Notes: a model not told the origin generated them from the letters alone. DNA of 64,000 bases from Holophagaceae bacterium (GCA_021286765.1 JAJTBS010000002.1:186001-250000); one strand, 5' to 3'. Positions 1 through 10,781 are shown, counted from the first letter of the stretch. Made by a program: numbers and translations.

Positions 1-1038
<1,038 letters not shown>

Positions 1039-1045
1039 GCTGGGC

Positions 1046-1471
1046 CTACTTCCCGCCAGAAAGCACGCGCCACACATCCACCATGACATTCCCGCCGGGC
1101 AGGCTGCTCGGGTAGACCACGGCAAAGGAAAGGCGCAGGCCCGACTCTCCCACCAGATCGAAGCGGAAAGGCCGGTCCTGTTGGGACCAGCGATCAGGGG
1201 CGACCGTCCACTGGAGGGTCGCCCTTGGTTCGTTGGGGAGGATGTCGAAGGCCTGGCCTTCTTCGGTCTCGACCTTCCATCGACCCGCGGGAAGCAGCAG
1301 TTCCACCTGCCAGCGGCCCCCGACTTTGCGAGCCTCCGCGTGAAGCCCCTCCAAGGGCCGCCCACCCAGTCGCGTCTCCAGGCGACGGGGGCCCGAACAG
1401 GCGGGCACGGAAAGAATCAACAGGGCCGAGAGGCCGCAGGCGATGGATGGCCCTGGCCAGGACCGGCTCAT
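1046..1471 (-). CDS. Small putative lipoprotein, unknown function
   Basis: A 141-residue protein with a lipoprotein signal peptide: a hydrophobic stretch ending L-S-V-P-A-C, with Cys25 as the likely lipidation site. The mature part is a short soluble domain, probably beta-rich (alternating W-Q-V-E-L, W-K-V-E-T segments), with no family I recognise. It lies 15 bases downstream of the hydrolase gene on the same strand, so the two are probably co-transcribed. It converges on isocitrate lyase. The reading frame is supported by the clean lipobox; the function is unknown. Confidence 0.7.
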   Translation of the reverse strand: MSRSWPGPSIACGLSALLILSVPACSGPRRLETRLGGRPLEGLHAEARKVGGRWQVELLLPAGRWKVETEEGQAFDILPNEPRATLQWTVAPDRWSQQDRPFRFDLVGESGLRLSFAVVYPSSLPGGNVMVDVWRVLSGGK

Positions 1472-1486
1472 GGGGCCTCTGCAGGT

Positions 1487-2341
1487 CTATTTGGAAGGTT
1501 GCGATTTCTGGCTGGCCACGGTCTGGTCGTTGATGACGTTCCCCGGCGTGGCGGGCTTCTTCGGTGCGGTGGCGGCGTAGGCCTTGCCCGTGTGGTGGTA
1601 GGTGAGATACTCGCCGAAGAAGACGGCCATGAGGTCCGCGCGCGTCTTGAAGTAGGCGAAGCCGTGTTCGTCGCCCTCCTTCAGGTTGACGGCCACGCCC
1701 GGCAGGTCCTTCAAGGCCAGGGCGTTCTCGTAGGCATCCTTGTCGCCCGTGGAGGCCAGCACCAGGGTCGAGGCCTTGCCTCGCAGGGTGGCGCCCTTGA
1801 GCCGCTCCCGGGCGCCGTCACCAAAGGCCCCCGTGCCGGCGGCGCTCAGGCTGAGCACAGCCACGGGCTTCACCTCAGGGGCGGCCAGCAGCACGGAAAA
1901 GGCGCCCACGCTGGAGCCCGCGAGGCCGATGCGGCGGCCGTCCACGCCAGGCTGTTTGCGCAACCAGACGGCAGCCTGAGCCAGGTCGGCGGGGATCTGG
2001 GCGAAGCCGATCGTTTTGGCCGAGGCCATGAAGTCACTGGTCACCGCCACGTCCACACCGTTCTTTTTCGTGCTGGCGCCATGGCCGCGGAGGTCGAGGG
2101 CCAGGGTGCCGATGCCCCGGGCCGCCAGGCGCTCGGCCAGGGGCGCCCAGCCGGTCCGGTCCGCCCCGAACTGGTGGGCGAGGATCACCACGGGGACTTT
2201 GCCTTTGGCGGCCGGGAGGGTGAGGGTGCCCCTCAGGGCGTAGCCATCCGCGCTGGTGAGCGCCATGTCGGCCGGTGCGGCGGCCATTGCCGGAAGGATC
2301 GCCAGGGATGCCAAGGGGGCCAGCAGGCGGAGCGTGCGCAT
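1487..2341 (-). CDS. Secreted alpha/beta hydrolase, dienelactone hydrolase-like
   Basis: A 284-residue protein with an N-terminal signal peptide (M-R-T-L-R-L-L-A-P then A-M-A-A-A), so probably periplasmic. The start at 2341 is chosen over an in-frame ATG at 2395 because it begins directly at the signal peptide and has GAGG five bases upstream. The alpha/beta hydrolase elbow G-S-S-V-G places the nucleophile at about Ser144; an Asp in D-K-D (about 200-202) and His226 in D-E-H-G-F complete a plausible triad. H-Q-F-G-A near residue 57 fits the oxyanion region. Substrate unknown; peptidase or esterase activity is equally possible. It heads a two-gene unit with the downstream lipoprotein. Confidence 0.8.
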   Translation of the reverse strand: MRTLRLLAPLASLAILPAMAAAPADMALTSADGYALRGTLTLPAAKGKVPVVILAHQFGADRTGWAPLAERLAARGIGTLALDLRGHGASTKKNGVDVAVTSDFMASAKTIGFAQIPADLAQAAVWLRKQPGVDGRRIGLAGSSVGAFSVLLAAPEVKPVAVLSLSAAGTGAFGDGARERLKGATLRGKASTLVLASTGDKDAYENALALKDLPGVAVNLKEGDEHGFAYFKTRADLMAVFFGEYLTYHHTGKAYAATAPKKPATPGNVINDQTVASQKSQPSK

Positions 2342-2434
2342 GGGGACCTCGGGGAAGTGGACCCACTCTAGCACGCGTGGAACCGCTGGCTTCATGGGGT
2401 ATAAAGGAGAGATTCACGAGCTTTCGAGGTGACC

Positions 2435-3010
2435 ATGACCGCCCAGACCCCCGATGCCATCCTCCAGGAGGCGAAGCGCCGCATGCACGCGTCCGTGGAG
2501 GCGCTGAAGAAGGAAATGGCCACCATCCGCACGGGCCGAGCCAACGCCAGCCTGCTGGATAACGTCCATGTCGACTACTACGGTTCCATGGTGCCTGTGA
2601 ATCAGATGGCCACGGTGTCGGTGCCCGAGGCCGGGATGCTCGTCATCCAGCCCTTCGACAAGAGCGCCATCAAGGCGATTGAGACGGCCATCCTCAAGTC
2701 CGAGCTTGGCATCAACCCCGGCAACGACGGCAACGTGATCCGTCTGCCCATCCCCATGCTCACCGAAGAACGCCGCCGCGAGCTGGTGAAGGTGCTCCAC
2801 CGCCTGGGCGAGGAGATCAAGACCGGCGTCCGCAACATCCGCCGCGATGCCAACGAGGACGTGAAGAAGCTCGAGAAGGCCAAGGAGAACCACATCTCTG
2901 AGGACATGGCCAAGAAGACCTTGGATGACATCCAGAAGCTGACGGACGCCCACATCAAAGAGATCGACGAGGCCATGAAGCATAAGGAAGTGGAGATTCT
3001 CAAGGTCTGA
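2435..3010 (+). CDS. frr: Ribosome recycling factor
   Basis: Cytoplasmic factor that, with EF-G, splits post-termination ribosomes. The protein of about 191 residues shows the family's long three-helix bundle: an N-terminal A-K-R-R-M-H-A-S-V-E-A-L-K-K-E helix with R-T-G-R-A-N, a small beta domain, and a Lys/Glu-rich C-terminal helix. An in-frame GTG lies 6 bases upstream at 2429; ATG 2435 is preferred because the GAGGTG at 2426-2431 serves as its ribosome binding site. Divergent from the hydrolase gene. A perfect hairpin follows at 3033. pyrH, tsf and rpsB, often neighbours, are not here. Confidence 0.95.
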   Translation: MTAQTPDAILQEAKRRMHASVEALKKEMATIRTGRANASLLDNVHVDYYGSMVPVNQMATVSVPEAGMLVIQPFDKSAIKAIETAILKSELGINPGNDGNVIRLPIPMLTEERRRELVKVLHRLGEEIKTGVRNIRRDANEDVKKLEKAKENHISEDMAKKTLDDIQKLTDAHIKEIDEAMKHKEVEILKV

Positions 3011-3032
3011 CGGAGGCTCAGCCTGGGACCTG

Positions 3033-3064
3033 GAGGCAGGCGCTGGCGCCTGCCTCGCCGTTTC
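3033..3064 (+). terminator. Probable terminator after frr
   Basis: An 11-base perfect inverted repeat (3033-3043 with 3046-3056) of GC-rich sequence, followed by GCCGTTTCG. The T-run is weak, but position just after the frr stop supports transcript termination. Confidence 0.55.
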
Positions 3065-3155
3065 GTGACTGATTGGTCCAAACTGAATGGATCGTCGGCG
3101 GCTGGAAGGCCATTCCAGAACACAGCGCCTCCGCTCACCAACTCTGGACTCATTC

Positions 3156-3929
3156 ATGCCCTCCCTGCCCGCCCTCGTCCTCCTCATGCTCGCCGCCCTC
3201 CTGGCGGGCTTCGTCGATGCCATCGTGGGCGGCGGGGGCCTGATCACCATTCCAGCGCTGATGATCGCGCTGCCTTCCGGCACGCCCCTGCCGACCTTGC
3301 TCGGCACCAACAAGGTGGTGGCGGTCACGGGCACCACCATGGCGGCGGGCAAGTTCCTGCGCTCGGGGACACTTTCCTGGCGGGAGATGATCGGTCCCGT
3401 GGCGGCCTCAGGCCTTGGGGCTTCCGGTGGGGTTTGGCTCACCTACCGGGTGCATGGGGACTTCCTGCGGCCGGTGATGTTCGGCCTGCTGCTGGTGATG
3501 CTGGCCTTCACCCTGCTCAAGCCGGACATGGGGAACCTGCATGCTCCGCGCTTCGGTCTTAGCCATCAGCGTGGCCTGGCGGCGCTGATCGCCCTCTGCC
3601 TGGGTTTCTACGATGGGTTTTTCGGCCCAGGGGTGGGGTCCCTTCTGATTTTCCTCTTTGTGGCGATCCTGGGTTTTGATTTCCTGCGGGCCTCGGCCCT
3701 CGCCAAGAGCGTGAACTGGGCCTCGAATCTGACCGCCATGGGGCTCTTCGTGTGGCAGGGGAGCTGGATCCCCTCCGTGGCTTTGGGGATGGCCGCTGCC
3801 AACGGCGTCGGGGGCTACCTCGGGGCTCATGTGGCGCTCAGCAAGGGCAGCCGCTGGGTACGAAGCGTCTTCATCGGAGTGGTGGGAGCCCTGATCCTTC
3901 GCCTGGGATGGCAGATTCTGCGCGGTTGA
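3156..3929 (+). CDS. TSUP-family (TauE/SafE-like) membrane permease
   Basis: A 257-residue inner-membrane protein with about eight hydrophobic segments. It shows the TSUP pattern: an N-terminal G-F-V-D-A-I-V-G-G-G-G-L-I motif and a repeated equivalent (F-G-P-G-V-G-S) near residue 155, reflecting the family's internal duplication. Family members export or import sulfite, sulfoacetate or other small organosulfur anions; the substrate here cannot be told. The ATG at 3156 is chosen because the longer frame from 3087 would add a charged, non-homologous leader. It stands alone between frr and the histidine kinase gene. Confidence 0.85.
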   Translation: MPSLPALVLLMLAALLAGFVDAIVGGGGLITIPALMIALPSGTPLPTLLGTNKVVAVTGTTMAAGKFLRSGTLSWREMIGPVAASGLGASGGVWLTYRVHGDFLRPVMFGLLLVMLAFTLLKPDMGNLHAPRFGLSHQRGLAALIALCLGFYDGFFGPGVGSLLIFLFVAILGFDFLRASALAKSVNWASNLTAMGLFVWQGSWIPSVALGMAAANGVGGYLGAHVALSKGSRWVRSVFIGVVGALILRLGWQILRG

Positions 3930-4012
3930 AGCCCAGGGTCTGGAATTTTAGGTAGGGAAACCCCTTATTGCTCGATGAGCCCGGCTCGACATACTTGTCC
4001 CACGAGGCATGA

Positions 4013-5248
4013 ATGACAATCATGGGGGGGCCGTCAGGGCAGGGGGGCAGTCTCGCGCCCCTGGGCCGAGCCACGCCGGGAAACCTGAACGATCAGGTCA
4101 ACCTCTGCCTCGATGATGCGTTGGTTCATGCCGTCCTGGAGGCGGTGGACAGCTATGCGGTGATCCTCAATGCCCAGCGCCAGATCCTCGCGGCCAACCC
4201 CGTGCTGCTGAATGCCCTGAATCTGGATGCGCCAGCCCGATGTCTGGGTTTGAGGATCGGCGAGACCCTCGAGTGCATCCATGCCAGCGAGGGACCCGAT
4301 GGCTGCGGCAGCTCCCGGGCCTGCCGGCGCTGTGGGGCCCTGCTGTCCATCCTGGCGACTCAGGCCACTGGGCAGGCCTCCGATGGCGAATGTCTGATCA
4401 GCCTTCGGCGGGGAGGTCAGTGGGAGGCCCGCGAATTCGCAGCGAGGGCCTCATCCCTCACCGTGGCAGGGCACCCACTGACCTTGCTCACCCTGCGGGA
4501 TATCAGCGCCCTGAAGCGGCGCGAGACCTTGGAGCGCATCTTCATCCATGACCTTATGAATTCGCTCCAGGGCCTGAAAGGGTGGGCAGAGATCCTCCAG
4601 GGGGCTGGGGCCGATGCGGCTTCCGTGGCAGGTCACGTGCTCGACATGGCCGGCCACCTGACGGCCGAGGTGGACGCCCAGCGCCGCCTCCTGCTGGCCG
4701 AGTGTGGCGAGCTGGTGCCCGATCTCCGCAGCGTGGGCTGCGCGGAAGTGCTCGATGAGCTGGAAGTGGCCCTCGGCGCGGACGTGGCCTCCCGGCTGAT
4801 CCGGCTGCCCGTTCCCCCGGACGCTGGATCTTTTCGCACAGACCCGGCTGTCCTATGCCGGATTCTCAGCAACATGGTGCTGAACGCCCTGGAGGCCATG
4901 CCGCCAGGCGGATTGGCCAGGATCTGGTTTGAGCGCCGCGCAGGCCGGCCCCGCTTCGTCGTCGAAAATCCGGGATGCATGGCCCCCGAGGTGGCGGACC
5001 GGGTATTCCAACGATCCTTCAGCACCAAGGCGACTCGCGGCCGGGGGCTGGGCACCTACGGGATGAAACTGCTGGGTGAATCGATCCTGGGCGGCGAGGT
5101 TGGATTCACCACCAACTGGACCGAAGGCACCCGCTTTTTCATCGAGCTTCCTCTGGAGGACGGAAGGGCAGAACCGGCTATGCTGGTTCCTCCATGCCTG
5201 TCCCCCGACCCCGTCCCTTCGCCTGGGACGTCCTCTTCCGAGCCCTGA
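4013..5248 (+). CDS. PAS-domain sensor histidine kinase (orphan)
   Basis: A 411-residue, probably cytoplasmic kinase with no membrane segment. Residues ~40-165 form a PAS-like sensor domain with a cysteine cluster (E-C-I-H, then G-C-G-S-S-R-A-C-R-R-C-G, near residues 85-110). The H box F-I-H-D-L-M-N-S-L-Q-G puts the phosphorylated His at about 179. The ATPase domain has an N box (N-M-V-L-N-A-L-E-A, ~287-295) and a G box G-R-G-L-G-T-Y-G-M-K. No response regulator gene is adjacent, so the partner is elsewhere. The 3' end overlaps a small membrane protein gene by 55 bases. The cysteines suggest metal or redox sensing, which is inference. Confidence 0.88.
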   Translation: MTIMGGPSGQGGSLAPLGRATPGNLNDQVNLCLDDALVHAVLEAVDSYAVILNAQRQILAANPVLLNALNLDAPARCLGLRIGETLECIHASEGPDGCGSSRACRRCGALLSILATQATGQASDGECLISLRRGGQWEAREFAARASSLTVAGHPLTLLTLRDISALKRRETLERIFIHDLMNSLQGLKGWAEILQGAGADAASVAGHVLDMAGHLTAEVDAQRRLLLAECGELVPDLRSVGCAEVLDELEVALGADVASRLIRLPVPPDAGSFRTDPAVLCRILSNMVLNALEAMPPGGLARIWFERRAGRPRFVVENPGCMAPEVADRVFQRSFSTKATRGRGLGTYGMKLLGESILGGEVGFTTNWTEGTRFFIELPLEDGRAEPAMLVPPCLSPDPVPSPGTSSSEP

Positions 5249-5484
5249 GGTTCTTCTACCTGCTGTGGGGCGGGATGCTCCTGTCGACCCTGGCCTTCTA
5301 TGGCCGCCTGAGGCTGCCATCCCTGTTCTGGCAGTGGCCGGACCTCTGCCGGGCGGTCATGGGGCCCTGGGGCCGGGCCCTCGCCCTGGGTGCCGGGCTC
5401 GTGATGTGTCTGGCGGCCCTCCTGGAGGTCTGGGAGCTGGTGGACCGCCTGCTGGTGCGCTTCATGGGCGAGTCCGAGCGCTGA
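5194..5484 (+). CDS. Small two-TM membrane protein, unknown function
   Basis: A 96-residue protein starting inside the end of the histidine kinase gene (55-base overlap) in another frame. Two hydrophobic segments are visible (about residues 17-37 and 60-82), with basic and aromatic residues in the N terminus. The close linkage suggests co-expression with the kinase, but no family is recognised. The frame is open, has normal composition and leaves no room for another gene before the porin; still, a chance ORF in GC-rich DNA cannot be excluded. Confidence 0.5.
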   Translation: MPVPRPRPFAWDVLFRALRFFYLLWGGMLLSTLAFYGRLRLPSLFWQWPDLCRAVMGPWGRALALGAGLVMCLAALLEVWELVDRLLVRFMGESER

Positions 5485-5596
5485 GTTGCGCGGAATGCGC
5501 TTGGTGATTCGGTGCCTTTTGGCGATCCTGGAGTCTTCGGTTTGAACCCTTCCCGGGTTCGGGCCATTCAAGAAGCGTGTCTCGGAGGCGTCGGGT

Positions 5597-6976
5597 ATGG
5601 TCCAGCTGGTTCGTGGAAGCGTGGGGATGGGGCTGGTCGTGGGCTTGGCCGCCCTTCCGGTGGCCGCCCAGAGCATGGCCCTGCCGGCCGCAGATCCCGT
5701 GGGCATCGCGCGAAGTGGCGCCCAGGTGGCCTACGGCTACAGCCTGGAGGCTGCCGCCACCAATCCCGCGCTGCTCGCCTCCCTCAAGGAGAAGGGGGGC
5801 TTCTACCTGGCCATGGGCCTGGAGATGTCCTCCACCCAACAGAGCCTGGAATCCGAGCAGACGGCGGTCCGCAAGACGTACTTCAGCTTTGATCGGAACC
5901 GGACCCTCGGGGCTTTCGGCCTGGCCGCGCGCCTGTCGCCAACCCTGACCCTGGGCCTCAAACTGGATGAGCCCTACCTGCGCCACGGAAGGCTTCTGGA
6001 CGATGCCCCAAGCCGCTACATGGGTGATGGAATCGACCTGTCGGCGCGCCGGCTTGAGGGCCAATCCGCGTGGGCCCTCAGCCCAAACCTTTCCGTGGGT
6101 CTCGGTCTGGGCGTGGCCCGCCTCTCCTACGATTCAAGCAGCGTCATGCGCCTGAACGTGCCCAATGATCCGACCTCCCCGGCCTCCGGTACCAACGCTG
6201 TGAACGGCCTGGTGGAACAGCGGGTCGGGCAGAGCGGGGACAAGGTGGTGTCCAGCTACTCGCTGGGGCTCCGGTGGGCGATCAACCCGCGCTGGACCCT
6301 GGCCTTTGCCCACCAATCAGGCCTGAAGGGTGATCTCGCCCTGAAGGCAGAATTCCGGGACGGCGCACGGGGCTACTACGCGAACGATGGATTGAGCACC
6401 GCGCCGCTTGGTGCTGCTTCCCGCGCCGCGGTGCTGCTGGCTGGATCCAGCCCGGTCGCAGGTTCGAACACCCTGGAACTCCCCTCGCAGACCACCTTCG
6501 GCGTGCGCCACCGCATCACGCCCATGATGACCTGGGAGGCCGACCTGAAGTGGACCTCGGCGGGTCTGCGGGTTCCCGGCTTCGCCATGGTGGAGACACC
6601 CTCGGGCACGGTCTCGGCCCCGGCCGAGCTGCCTCGCGGCAGGGGGCACTTGGGCCTGAGCCTGTCGGCTGAAGTGGAGCTCGGGAAGCTCTGGACCCTG
6701 CGCGCCGGGCTGGCCCTGGATCAGCGGAGCGTGGAGGAGGCCAACGCCGAACCCATGCTCGGAGGCTCTCGCACGGCCGCCTTCTCTTTTGGGGCTGGCT
6801 ACAAGGTTTGGGGTGGCGAGCTGAGCCTGGGCTACCAGTACCGGCAGAGCGAAGACCAGGACACCACCCGTCTGAACGGCGTCTGGAGCTGGTCCGGATT
6901 CCGCTCGGTCGGTACCCGCGTCCGCATGGAGGGCATGGGCCACCTCATGGCCCTTGGCTTCAAGAAGACCTTCTAG
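5597..6976 (+). CDS. FadL/OmpP1-like outer membrane porin
   Basis: A 459-residue outer-membrane protein. An N-terminal signal peptide (L-P-V-A-A-Q-S, cleavage near residue 25) is followed by the FadL-type start with D-P-V-G-I-A-R-S-G-A and A-A-A-T-N-P-A-L-L, resembling the hatch segment containing N-P-A. The rest alternates polar and hydrophobic residues as in a beta barrel and ends in aromatic Phe (G-F-K-K-T-F), typical of barrels recognised by the BAM complex. FadL relatives move long-chain fatty acids or hydrophobic compounds; the substrate is not shown. GGAGG about nine bases upstream supports ATG 5597. Confidence 0.8.
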   Translation: MVQLVRGSVGMGLVVGLAALPVAAQSMALPAADPVGIARSGAQVAYGYSLEAAATNPALLASLKEKGGFYLAMGLEMSSTQQSLESEQTAVRKTYFSFDRNRTLGAFGLAARLSPTLTLGLKLDEPYLRHGRLLDDAPSRYMGDGIDLSARRLEGQSAWALSPNLSVGLGLGVARLSYDSSSVMRLNVPNDPTSPASGTNAVNGLVEQRVGQSGDKVVSSYSLGLRWAINPRWTLAFAHQSGLKGDLALKAEFRDGARGYYANDGLSTAPLGAASRAAVLLAGSSPVAGSNTLELPSQTTFGVRHRITPMMTWEADLKWTSAGLRVPGFAMVETPSGTVSAPAELPRGRGHLGLSLSAEVELGKLWTLRAGLALDQRSVEEANAEPMLGGSRTAAFSFGAGYKVWGGELSLGYQYRQSEDQDTTRLNGVWSWSGFRSVGTRVRMEGMGHLMALGFKKTF

Positions 6977-6978
6977 CC

Positions 6979-7758
6979 TTGCGATACCTCGGCCCCCATG
7001 CCTGCGAAGAGGCCCTGGCCCGGGGGGAGCTGCATTCCATCTGGATTGCGCCGGCCGCCTTCGGCCGCGTGGCCAAGCTGGTGGCAGAAGCCCGTGCCGC
7101 CGGCGTAGTGGTGCACCGGGAGCCCATGGAAAGTCTGGACCGCCGGAGCCAGGGCCAGCGGCACCAGGGTGTCCTGGGCGAGGGCACGGCTTTCACCTAC
7201 GCGGAATTCGAGGCCGTGGCGGCTCGCCTGAAGGCCAAGGGCGACGCGGCCCTGGTCCTGGCGCTGGATGGCGTCACCGACCCGCACAACCTGGGGGCCA
7301 TCCTGCGCTCGGCGGCTGCGGTCTCGGTCGATGGCGTGCTGCTGCCAGAGCGCCGGTCGGCCCAGGTGAACGAGACGGTGATCCGCGCCAGCGCCGGCAC
7401 CGCGGGACGGGTGCCGGTCTGCCGCGTGGTGAACCTCGGCCGCGCCCTGGACGATCTGAAGGAAGCCGGTGCCTGGATCTATGGCCTGGCGGCCGGCGAA
7501 GGCAGCCGCGACTACCTGGACGAGCCCTTCGACCGTGCCACGGTGCTGGTTCTGGGGGCCGAGGGGGAGGGGCTGCATCTGAAGATCCGGGAGCGTTGCG
7601 ACGGCCTGCTGCACATCCCCATGCCGGGCGGCATCGAAAGCCTGAATGTGTCCGCGGCTGCCGCGGTCACGCTCTTCCGGGTGGTGGCACGGCGAAGCCA
7701 GGTCCAGAGTTCCGCGCCACTTCAGAAGTTTCCCCTTGAGGCACCTCCGTTGCCGTGA
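6979..7758 (+). CDS. rlmB: SpoU/TrmH-family rRNA 2'-O-methyltransferase (RlmB-like)
   Basis: A 259-residue SPOUT methyltransferase that most likely methylates the ribose of a 23S rRNA guanosine. The N-terminal substrate-binding domain begins L-R-Y-L-G-P-H-A-C-E-E-A-L. The catalytic domain shows the three SpoU motifs: D-P-H-N-L-G-A-I-L-R-S, L-V-L-G-A-E-G-E-G-L, and I-P-M-P-G-G-I-E-S-L-N-V-S. The start is a TTG at 6979, two bases after the porin stop. A longer frame begins at 6808 inside the porin gene, but its extra residues are not family-like. RlmB versus another TrmH paralogue cannot be decided by eye. Confidence 0.85.
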   Translation: MRYLGPHACEEALARGELHSIWIAPAAFGRVAKLVAEARAAGVVVHREPMESLDRRSQGQRHQGVLGEGTAFTYAEFEAVAARLKAKGDAALVLALDGVTDPHNLGAILRSAAAVSVDGVLLPERRSAQVNETVIRASAGTAGRVPVCRVVNLGRALDDLKEAGAWIYGLAAGEGSRDYLDEPFDRATVLVLGAEGEGLHLKIRERCDGLLHIPMPGGIESLNVSAAAAVTLFRVVARRSQVQSSAPLQKFPLEAPPLP

Positions 7759-7897
7759 TACCTTTCGAGTTCCCTGTCAGGAAAGCCCTGCCTCGCAGTG
7801 CCCCTGACACGAAGCCCTGAGGGGCCTTCACAGGGATGCCTGCTGGGGCCAACCCAGCCAGGTTTGACAAGCCCCGGGAGGGGCGCCGGACAAGCAT

Positions 7898-7984
7898 GCC
7901 GAGATGGCCGAGTGGTTAATGGCAGCAGACTGTAAATCTGCCACGCAACGCGTTACGGAGGTTCGAATCCTTCTCTCGGCACCA
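7898..7984 (+). tRNA. tRNA-Tyr (anticodon GTA)
   Basis: The acceptor stem GCCGAGA pairs with TCTCGGC, followed by discriminator A and an encoded CCA. The anticodon loop reads ACTGTAAAT. A long variable arm (class II) and GGTTCGAATCC T-loop are present. First of three tRNAs directly upstream of tuf. Confidence 0.96.
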
Positions 7985-8032
7985 GTCCCCTGGAGTTTTC
8001 AGGAAGACCGGGTCCCGTTTTCGGAGTTCCAC

Positions 8033-8109
<77 letters not shown>

Positions 8110-8176
8110 CCCTCCCCGTCGTCCGGACCGCTCCGGAGGACGGCCAGCCACCCGCCAGCCGGCGGGAACGTTCAAA

Positions 8177-8251
<75 letters not shown>

Positions 8252-8302
8252 CTTTTCGCACAGTTCACCTTCATCTTCTCTCCCACCTTTCAGGAGGCAT
8301 TC

Positions 8303-9496
<1,194 letters not shown>

Positions 9497-9528
9497 AGCC
9501 AATCCGCCCTCCGACTTAGGAGGTCACC

Positions 9529-9678
9529 ATGCGCGACATCGTTCATCTGCAGTGCACTGAGTGCAAGCGCAAGAACTACAGCACCACCAAGAACAAGAAG
9601 ACCACCACGGGCAAGCTTGAATTCAACAAGTTCTGCCGGTTCTGTGGCGGTTACAAGATCCACCGCGAGTCGAAGTAG
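9529..9678 (+). CDS. rpmG: 50S ribosomal protein L33
   Basis: A 49-residue protein beginning M-R-D-I-V-H-L-Q-C and ending H-R-E-S-K. It has the zinc-binding form with Cys9, Cys12, Cys36 and Cys39 in two C-x-x-C pairs, so it is the C+ type that depends on zinc. AGGAGGT lies just upstream of the ATG. It sits between tuf and tRNA-Trp, a placement common in bacteria. Confidence 0.96.
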   Translation: MRDIVHLQCTECKRKNYSTTKNKKTTTGKLEFNKFCRFCGGYKIHRESK

Positions 9679-9733
9679 GGCTCCGGTTCCGAGGGTTTCC
9701 CGCCCGGCGCCACCAGTCGCCGGGCGGTCCCAC

Positions 9734-9809
9734 AGGGGAGTAGCTCAGCTGGTAGAGCAGCGGACTCCAAATCCGCAGGTCGCGGGTTCGAACCCTGTCT
9801 CCCCTGCCA
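9734..9809 (+). tRNA. tRNA-Trp (anticodon CCA)
   Basis: The acceptor AGGGGAG pairs with CTCCCCT, then G and an encoded CCA. The anticodon loop CTCCAAA gives CCA. It lies between rpmG and secE, the usual place for this tRNA. Confidence 0.96.
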
Positions 9810-9815
9810 CTTCCC

Positions 9816-9847
9816 GGCCCCGGCGCTCCCGCTCGGGGCCAGGTTTT
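9816..9847 (+). terminator. Hairpin with T-run between tRNA-Trp and secE
   Basis: GGCCCCG (9816-9822) pairs with CGGGGCC (9834-9840), followed by AGGTTTTT. It looks like an intrinsic terminator or partial attenuator just after tRNA-Trp and 32 bases before the secE start. Read-through must occur, or secE has its own promoter. Confidence 0.5.
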
Positions 9848-9878
9848 TCTGATCGACGTCCATTTCACGGGGTCCATC

Positions 9879-10073
9879 GTGATCGGTGCCATCAAGCAGC
9901 AGGCCAAGGATCTCTTCGCCGAACTCGACCGGGTGGATTGGCCCACCAAAGAGAAGGTGATGACCTCCGCTTGGACGGTGGTCATCGTTTCAGTGTTCGT
10001 GGGGGCCTACCTCTGGTCCGTGGATTGGGTTCTCTCCAAGGGCTTCGCGTACTTCTTCCTGAAGACTCGCTGA
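9879..10073 (+). CDS. secE: Preprotein translocase subunit SecE
   Basis: A 64-residue, single-membrane-segment subunit of the SecYEG channel. It has the conserved cytoplasmic amphipathic part E-L-D-R-V-D-W-P-T-K-E-K followed by one hydrophobic segment (about residues 31-50), as in short bacterial SecE. The start is GTG at 9879. It lies 13 bases ahead of nusG, the universal secE-nusG pairing. Confidence 0.95.
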   Translation: MIGAIKQQAKDLFAELDRVDWPTKEKVMTSAWTVVIVSVFVGAYLWSVDWVLSKGFAYFFLKTR

Positions 10074-10086
10074 AGCGGAGGCAGGC

Positions 10087-10731
10087 ATGACCGATCTCGT
10101 GAGCATCCCCCAGGACACCCCGCAGGACGCCACGGCCCAGCCCCAGGGCCGCGAGTTGAAGTGGTTCATCATCCACACCTATTCCGGCTATGAAGCCAAG
10201 GTGATGGAGCATCTCCGCCAGCGCATCCAGATGGAAGAGCGCCAGGACAACTTCGGGGACATCCAGATCCCCGAGGAAACCTACGAGGAGATGAAGGTCG
10301 ACGCCAAGTCCGGCAAGAAGGAGCGCGTCGTCAAGAAGCGCAAGTCCTTCCCCGGCTACCTGCTCGTGCAGATCCAGGTCGAGCGCAAGCCCGATGGCTC
10401 GGTTGAAATGGCCGACGCCGACTGGCACCTGGTGCGCAACACGCCGAAGGTCACCAGCTTCGTGGGGGCCAACAAGAAGCGGCCCACCCCCCTGACGGAC
10501 GAGGAAGTCCGCCAGATCATGCACCACACCGAAGAAACCCAGGAGAAGCCCAAGCCCAAGTACCACTTCGAGAAGGGGGAAAAGGTCCGCATCATCGATG
10601 GTCCCTTCGCCAACTTCGAGGGCGACGTGGAGGAGATCCACGAGGAGCGCTCCACCATCAAGGTCATGGTCACGGTCTTCGGCCGTTCCACGCCGGTGGA
10701 ACTCGACTTCATCCAGGTCGAGAAAAGGTAG
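10087..10731 (+). CDS. nusG: Transcription elongation/antitermination factor NusG
   Basis: A 214-residue protein that binds RNA polymerase and couples it to ribosomes or Rho. The NGN domain starts at about residue 24 (K-W-F-I-I-H-T-Y-S-G-Y-E) and includes F-P-G-Y-L-L-V-Q. The C-terminal KOW domain begins K-G-E-K-V-R-I-I-D-G-P-F-A. A non-conserved, Pro/Gln-rich leader of about 20 residues precedes the NGN domain. It is downstream of secE and upstream of the ribosomal protein operon. Confidence 0.97.
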   Translation: MTDLVSIPQDTPQDATAQPQGRELKWFIIHTYSGYEAKVMEHLRQRIQMEERQDNFGDIQIPEETYEEMKVDAKSGKKERVVKKRKSFPGYLLVQIQVERKPDGSVEMADADWHLVRNTPKVTSFVGANKKRPTPLTDEEVRQIMHHTEETQEKPKPKYHFEKGEKVRIIDGPFANFEGDVEEIHEERSTIKVMVTVFGRSTPVELDFIQVEKR

Positions 10732-10781
10732 GGATCCCTTTTCTCTGAAGACTTTTTCGAGCCCTTCAGGTAGACTTTCCA

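Noticed and set aside
7864-7869. TTGACA 29 bases upstream of tRNA-Tyr as a -35 box
   Set aside because: No -10-like hexamer lies at 16-18 bases downstream (the expected place reads CGGACA), so a promoter was not called.
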